Below, one piece after another: positions 58,612 through 64,000 of a DNA stretch of 64,000 bases. Location of the stretch: NCBI GenBank assembly GCA_032821775.1, contig JAVLRN010000002.1, positions 3,348,001 to 3,412,000 on the forward strand. Reading direction: 5' to 3'. Source of the DNA: Sanguinoderma infundibulare (Eukaryota; Basidiomycota; Agaricomycetes; Polyporales; Polyporaceae). Both the position numbers and the translations under genes were made by a program. The notes below the pieces were generated by a model. That model ran no database searches. It had not been told where the DNA came from and worked only from the letters and a program-made list of their open reading frames with translations. How positions within the stretch are numbered: the stretch's first letter is position 1; every line of letters begins with the position of its first letter.

Positions 58612-59303
58612 GACCTGGCTGGCGTTCTGTCTTGAATTCAGTAACGACGTGGTACACAATGGGTCCACTAGTATCCTAAGCCGATGCAGCACTAGAAGTT
58701 AGCAGACGATTCAAGCTATTGGAAAAAAACCGTATTTACGTTCGGCTTCCGTAAAACCAACGACTATGGCGGACGCATCAAGTGGCTCCGGGAGAAAAGA
58801 CCTGGGAAGACTTGGCCGTGGCAGCCCATTAACCCGATTTGGGCGCAGGACAAAGTAAGATGCGGAGGCTATCTCATCACCAGTCTGGAAAATGCGCGGA
58901 TCCCATCCTTCCCCACGGGAAAGCGGTCATACGGACGAGATACCATTACCTCCGAGCCCTCCGGCTCAACTTTGTGCGACAGGATGAAGCTAGGTAGGAG
59001 GTGCGAAAGTTTAAACAGCCAGGAAAATGCTACGGTGTATAATATAATATGGAAGGCAGCCAATACAATGCGAGTCAGAGTTATACGTCCATAGAGTGGG
59101 TAGTCTAGACCAGGGAATGGGTTTTACAAGTACATGAGGGCATGCGGGATAAAGCATAGAAGGGTCGTGGAGAAATCGACTATGAACTGCAGCGTAGCAG
59201 CGACAATCACTTCACCTTGCAAGAGCTCGGGACGGTATCTCGAGCTGAAAGGACGGAAGAGTGGATGGGGGGAGAAGGATGGCGACGGCACGTCGTGGAA
59301 CGT
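58612..59303. other. Intergenic spacer
   Basis: Between the P450 remnant and the 3' end of TOA2. Only short frames are seen and no gene is supported. Confidence 0.5.
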
Positions 59304-59838
59304 CTACTTCTTCCCCGCCTCGATGGCATCTCCGTTCTTGCACGCGACGATCTTGATCTTCGGGGCGGACACCATCTCGTTCGACTCCATCTTGAACGTC
59401 GGGTTCTCGACTATGAATGTCCATACGTCGTCGCAGTTCCGGTACGTGTGCAGGTGACCCTAAGCCCCACCCAGCAACAACAGTAGTGGGCGTCGGGGTC
59501 CGCGCGACCTCCGTACGGGGTAAAGACATACCTTCAATGTGGTCTTCGTCTTGACTTGCCTCACGATGATATCCGCGAGCGACTTGTCGAACTGCAACAG
59601 GGAGCGCGCATGCATTGTCAGTTGAGTCGCTACAATGCGATGCGATGGGCTGAAAGCGCACACACCTGCTGCAGAACCTTCATCGCCAGCTGAGGGGTGA
59701 TCGCCCCGCTCGTGATGAGCTCGTCAAGTGAGTCCGTGAGAGCCATGCCGATCCTAGCATCCAGTCAGATCGGCCGTGTACGCCAAGGGATGTTACTCAC
59801 GAAGACCCGCGGTAAAACTCGTAGTATGCCGTGGCCAT
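59304..59838 (-). CDS. TOA2: Transcription factor IIA small (gamma) subunit
   Basis: Four exons (59838-59801, 59753-59666, 59591-59532, 59459-59304) give 113 residues, the normal size for TFIIA gamma. The protein opens [20 protein letters not shown]. The N-terminal four-helix region continues with [20 protein letters not shown] and [20 protein letters not shown]. The C-terminal beta-barrel part is [20 protein letters not shown], then [25 protein letters not shown] gamma pairs with the large subunit (TOA1) and stabilises TBP on the TATA box in RNA polymerase II initiation. It is an essential single-copy nuclear gene in most fungi. It lies inside the right copy of the duplicated cassette, between the P450 remnant and the small LPRPD gene. 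All introns are GT-AG and the model is complete. Confidence 0.95.
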
Positions 59839-60200
59839 TGTTTTCGGTCAGGAAGGCGGTTCAGGTAGGGGCACCAAGGAGAGAAACTAGACAAGACAGA
59901 GAGCAAGACGTGGCGAACAGCAGCGAAGACCTTGCACCGTGCTGCACCTCAGCCAGTCAGTCTGGCGCAATGAGACTTACATAAGCGGATAAGGCGCCTA
60001 CTCGCCTAGACGGCGACGGTCATGTCGGAGCGTTGCTCAGTTCAAGTTGCCTTGCTCTACGACAGAGTTATGGAACCCGGCGATGTAGTGGCCTCATCGT
60101 GCATCAATCACAGTGCCTAAACAGTCCTCCGAACCACCGCGGCCCAAGTGAGTAGTACGCCATCATCATCGTCATTGTGTCTGCTAAGTCATAACAGGAC

Positions 60201-60515
60201 TCATAGTTTTACCCCATTTCCTTCATCCGGACGGGGAAGCAGACGAGTGTCGACAACATCCAAGTTATCCTGGATGATGTGGTAGACGGTATTAAGCTTC
60301 GTTGCGGCGAACGCCCAGACGAGGACGTTCACTAGGAGCAACGCAAGCGCGACGTGGACGACGCCTCGAAGGTCGCTTCGGGATTTGTGCGACTTCTCGT
60401 CGGCCCACCGGTAGTGGCCCGGCTCAGAGTCATGGGATGGCCCCGCTTCCGAGTAAGTGTGGTCCTCGGTCGTACCTTCGACACTGTCGCGGGCGAGGAG
60501 CTGGTATCCAGACAT
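60201..60515 (-). CDS. Small single-pass membrane protein with C-terminal LPRPD motif (copy 2)
   Basis: A 104-residue single-exon paralogue of the gene at 52179-52499. It opens MSGYQLLARDSVEGTTEDHT. The membrane segment is VVHVALALLLVNVLVWAFAA and the tail YHIIQDNLDVVDTRLLPRPD is followed by EGNGVKL and a stop. The membrane helix and tail are nearly unchanged between copies, while the cytosolic N-terminal 45 residues differ more and include small in-frame length changes. This suggests that the tail is the functional part. It is divergent from UstYa copy 2. No domain name can be given. Unlike the neighbouring P450 and 7TM copies, it is not broken. Confidence 0.75.
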   Translation of the reverse strand: MSGYQLLARDSVEGTTEDHTYSEAGPSHDSEPGHYRWADEKSHKSRSDLRGVVHVALALLLVNVLVWAFAATKLNTVYHIIQDNLDVVDTRLLPRPDEGNGVKL

Positions 60516-61389
60516 GGCTGGGCGAACAGTGGTAAGCATTGCTCTCTCAATGCACTGTATGCGGGCTACCACTTACTGCTTAGCTACGTCTGCAGGTGGT
60601 ACGGGCGCGTTTCTCGTGCGCTGGGTATTATACGATCAGGAGACAGCGGAGCCGCCGTTCCATCGTTTCTCAGGATCTGGGTCAATACCGTACAACGACA
60701 GGTCAATGGCACACGGACGGGACGCCTATCAAACTTGCCGTCACCCGAGCTTCCCAGACACCTAGACACACAGAGAACTGGCCCAGTGAACGGGTTGCCT
60801 ACAGCGGTAGCTCCCGTCCTTCGTAAATATTCCGAGGTGTGTGATACAGCATCCGCAGGTCACACTAGCGAGTCTGAGATATACTTTCGGGCTCTCCCCA
60901 CGCTTATCAGGCCAATCGGGCAGGCCTACGTTCTACTTCAGAGGTATGGAAGGCGGAAAACGCATATCATGTGGGCCCGGCTACACGCCCACCCGGTCGT
61001 GCGAGACCGCAGTGTGCGACGTGCCGTGGTCCCGTTCCACACTGCCCTCGACGACAGAGATATTTCCTCCACGGCACCGACACAGGTCGCATTGTCTCTC
61101 CTACGACATTGTGTCTAGTTCGCAGACGGCGCGGAACTTGTTGAGCAATTCCAGGGTCCTTCCTTCCGCTGCTAGAAGGTTTTTACGCCATGCCAGGTTA
61201 GTTCTCTTACCGTTTTGGTCAGATGAAAGAAGACCTTGTGGTGAACGCCTTTCACCGGCAGCATAACGCGCGAAGGGATCCTCTCGCTCGGGCATGGCGG
61301 ATGGCCAGACGGAGACTTGGGCAAGTTCCACGATCCCCAAATAACGATTCTGCCGTCTGTGCTACTTGCGCGCGCGACTCCTCGCTCCG
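60516..61389. other. Divergent promoter region
   Basis: About 0.87 kb between the ATGs of the second small LPRPD gene and the second UstYa gene. The corresponding gap in the left copy is about 0.6 kb. Scattered short frames are present and no gene is supported. Confidence 0.5.
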
Positions 61390-62071
61390 ATGACGCTCTC
61401 CTCGAGCCCGAAATCCGTCATCCGACTCCTCACATATGCCCTCGCCTTCACTACCGCCCTCAACGTCGCCTTTCTGGCCATCCTTGTCCGCGTATTCAAT
61501 AAGCTCGCCCCATCACCCCGCAGCTACAGTGCGCCCATCCTCCGCTCGCATTCAATCTCTCAACTAACGACGTCCTCCAAAACTACTAACAGCCTACATC
61601 GGGGACGACTTCCCCTCCCAACTTCCTCTCAGCCTCCCTTCCGTCGGCCTCGTGCTCACCAACCCTACCGCGCACTTCAGCCTGTTCGCCGACGACGAGT
61701 GGGGTGCGCAGTACCCCGCCGGCTCGGCGGGCTTCACCGATCTCGGCCCGCGGAATCGCACGTTCTTCCCGTCGATGCTACACCAGATGCACTGTCTGGA
61801 CGTCATCCGTGTCGGGATGGCCACCAACCGGACCGGGTTCATGCACCACGTCGAGCACTGCGTACGCTATCTGCGGCAGACGGTGCTGTGCGCGGCGGAT
61901 ACGACGCTCGAGCCGGCGTATAGGACGTATGAGGGCGGGAGGTGGATGTGGGCGGCGGACGGAGTCGGGGCGGTGCATCGGTGTAAGGACTGGACGGCGC
62001 TGAGGGGGTACCTGGAGGCGCGCCCGGCGAAGAGCGCGGAGCCGACGGGAGAGGGGGTCCCGGATGCGTGA
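61390..62071 (+). CDS. UstYa-family (DUF3328) protein, copy 2
   Basis: Two exons (61390-61528 and 61593-62071) give 205 residues. The exon 1 length (139 nt) and intron phase are the same as in copy 1. It opens MTLSSSPKSVIRLLTYALAF, with one membrane helix at about 12-35. The lumenal part has YIGDDFPSQLPLSLPSVGL, FADDEWGAQYPAGSAGFTDL and both catalytic-type motifs, HQMHC at 110-114 and HVEHC at 132-136, then YLRQTVLCAADTTLEPAY. Every residue of the two HxxHC motifs is kept. Most differences from copy 1 lie in the loop after the helix and at the C-terminus. An upstream in-frame ATG (61366) exists but has no counterpart in copy 1. It looks functional although its neighbouring P450 is not. It may act with the P450 of the left copy, or it may be a decaying duplicate that has not yet been hit. 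Confidence 0.9.
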
Positions 62072-62309
62072 GCTGAGTTCGTTTATAGTTTATAGATGTA
62101 TGTGTGCGTTGAGTCCATTGGATGAGGTAACATGCTTGTACGTTCTTTACAAGATAAATTGTCTGCCCTTCAAGGGCTCCTAAAGGTATCCTCGCACCCA
62201 TAGTGGGTTTGGTTTGGGTGAGTGCTACACATGGTATCGACCCAGCGGGCCGTTCGTCCTAGGTCTGTCAGCCGGTTCCCTCCCTATTCCCGAAACCCAA
62301 AAGGAATAA

Positions 62310-63203
62310 CGCACATAAATCTGCACCGCCGTCCCTGCAACGACCGCGTCGGCGGGTGCTCTAAGCTCAAGAGCACGATGTACGCCAGCCGGATCGCCTC
62401 CGCTCTCGACGATCATGGCCACCGCGTTCCGCGAGATCGCGCGTGGAGACTCGCCCTCGCCGGTGCGCCAGTATCTCCAGCAGATGCGGGTGGTGTCACC
62501 ATCACGTTCGTGCATAACGATAGTGAGCTTGAGGGGGAGTGGCTTGGGCGGCAGCGTCAGGAAGGAGAGGCCGCAAGTGATGAAGTAGTGGAAGGCTTGC
62601 GTCGCACGCTGGGTCGTCGTCGTGCCCACAATCCACAGATATAGATTGTGGGTCAGGATGGTGCGTTGTGGGAGGTCATCAGCTCGCGTGGGTTTCGGGC
62701 GGCGCGTGTGCATGCAGCGGGGGACGGACCTAGACAGAATGGGGACCCACCACAGCCCGCGGCGCACAATGATGGAAGCGTTACGGTCCAGTACTTCCTT
62801 CCCACAGCAGTCAGCAGCGGAAGGTCGAAACGTAGTCCCTGAGGAGATCGCACAGCAAGAGGAAAATGTTTTTGCGCTCCGATGTACGAGTGCCACCTGC
62901 TCGAGGTCAGCGCCACGCGAGCGAAGTAGATAGGATGACTCACGAGGGCGATGTAGAAGTGGTTGGACTCGATGGCATAGCGCACCGCGCACGCGACGAA
63001 GAGCGCGACGGGCGCGGAGATGACGGAGCTTCAGGATCGGTCGGCGCAGGAGGAGGATCGACAGGATCGCGTGCCCCCTAGTCCGGGAACGCAAATACGA
63101 CACTAATAGAAGCTCGTCAATAGAATTGAAGGGACATACCCGAAAACGTCGCCTCGCGCGCAATCCCATCACGGGTGTGAGGTCCTTCGTCAAGTTTCAC
63201 CAT
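62310..63203 (-). pseudogene. 7TM-like membrane protein pseudogene (copy 2)
   Basis: The broken counterpart of the gene at 53965-55265. The first exon is open (MVKLDEGPHTRDGIAREATF). The next coding block shifts frame: one frame carries GHAILSILLLRR, then a second frame carries ALFVACAVRYAIESNHFYIA. Further down, GRKYWTVTLPSLCAA, LSFLTLPPKPLPLKLTIVMH and RNAVAMIVESGG match the intact copy, separated by further frame changes. The C-terminal exon after the ...VQIY block is absent. The gene is therefore not expected to make a full protein. Confidence 0.75.
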
Positions 63204-64000
63204 ATTGGCGTGCGTCCGCAGATCGCCCCACGTATCACAAGGGTCGGGGGAGGGAAGGACGACTCGGAATAGCCGCTGCCCACCTGCAAACGCGGCGCTC
63301 TCATGCTCCCCGGTGCCGGAGGCCCAGCACCCAACGAACCCGACGAGTTCGCAGCTCAGATATGGAGGTGCTAAGTTTATCGTTGAGGTGTAAGCGGACC
63401 GACTCATTGCTGCAGGTTCCTGACGGAGCTGCTAGATCATATGCATTGAGATGGGTGTGGGAGGGATTCACGTACGCAGGGCCCATGAGTTAGGTGTGTG
63501 CTTGCCAGTTATGCTCAGTGAATTCGTGGGTACATTGGCAGAGCGCACAACCCGTCCCGGTGAACTCCCGGCCTTGAGTGACGTCTCGAGCGGAAAAAGG
63601 GAGACGGTGTCATCAGACCGTTCAGAATCCCCTAAGGCCACCTCTTCGAACTTCTGACCTTTCCTGTCGTTCGACCTAGTGAATATGTCGTCCACCGCAA
63701 GCCGTTGTCGAGAGGCAAGTTGCCAGGCATTTTCGCGGCGAAGTAGTGCGTTGCTCCGAGTCGTTCCGAGTCGCGCCGCCGTGTTCGATTCCCATCAGTC
63801 TAAGTTGTGCTCGTCGACCGGTAGGGCAGATGCGAATCTGTTGGGGGTGATATGAACACTCGCCTGACCACGATAAACCATGAGGTGATGATGCAACCGT
63901 TCCGACGAGGTCGTGCGTCGCATGGCCGGATGCCGCACTACTGGTAGCGAGTTTGAGGGCGACCTGAACGAGGTTTCAGTAAATGGGTCATTCAATACAT
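63204..64000. other. No supported gene to the window end
   Basis: Upstream flank of the broken 7TM copy and beyond. Only short frames are present. A GTTCGATTCCC string near 63783 resembles a tRNA B box, but no matching A box or stems surround it. Confidence 0.45.

Larger units (their letters stand above)
57655..63203. repeat. Segmental duplication, right copy
   Basis: The second copy of the 49069-55265 cassette, same gene order and orientation, shifted by about 8 kb. The P450 and 7TM genes are broken; the small LPRPD gene and the UstYa gene are open. TOA2 lies between the P450 remnant and the small gene and has no counterpart in the left copy. Confidence 0.85.

Noticed and set aside
63781..63800. 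tRNA B-box-like GTTCGATTCCC
   Set aside because: No acceptor, D-arm or T-stem pairing and no A box at the right distance upstream.

Overview
The window reads as nuclear DNA of a basidiomycete fungus, most likely an agaricomycete and possibly a polypore. The grounds are many short GT-AG introns (about 50-70 nt), GC-rich coding sequence, fungal P450s, UstYa-type proteins, expanded multi-pass membrane protein families and a fucose-permease-like MFS family. No bacterial, organellar or viral genes were recognised. Exon joins were worked out by hand from reading frame, splice signals and protein continuity. The species-level guess is inference.

Layout. 0-3.1 kb: no supported gene. 3.1-7.5 kb: a 7TM-like membrane protein (+), a two-finger C2H2 protein with a coding minisatellite (+), and a TENA/THI-4 protein (-). 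7.7-9.75 kb: MFS transporter copy A (-). 10.2-13.7 kb: the COPII coat gene SEC24 (+), with a WW-like N-terminus. 18-19.75 kb (-) and 31.1-32.7 kb (+): two paralogues of another agaricomycete membrane protein family. They flank a gene-poor stretch and a cytochrome P450 (26.4-29.6 kb, -). 37.5-42.3 kb: MFS copies B and C in tandem (-). 43-47.5 kb: an ELYS-like nuclear pore assembly protein (+) converging on an HMG-box regulator (-).

The right-hand 15 kb is the most interesting part. A four-gene cassette at 49.1-55.3 kb holds a P450 (-), a small single-pass protein ending in an LPRPD motif (-), a UstYa/DUF3328 protein with both HxxHC motifs (+), and a 7TM-like protein (-). The same four genes recur in the same order and orientation at 57.65-63.2 kb. 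There the P450 and 7TM copies are broken, while the UstYa and small LPRPD genes stay open. The small subunit of TFIIA (TOA2) lies inside the second copy. A two-exon gene for a 64-residue secreted peptide lies between the copies.

UstYa proteins together with P450s are known from fungal ribosomal-peptide (dikaritin) pathways. The duplicated locus is therefore a plausible but unproven basidiomycete peptide-modification locus, and the secreted peptide is the nearest candidate substrate. Housekeeping genes (SEC24, ELYS-like, TOA2) separate the accessory blocks. Several stretches (14-17.9, 19.8-26.4, 32.8-37.4 kb) contain nothing recognisable.
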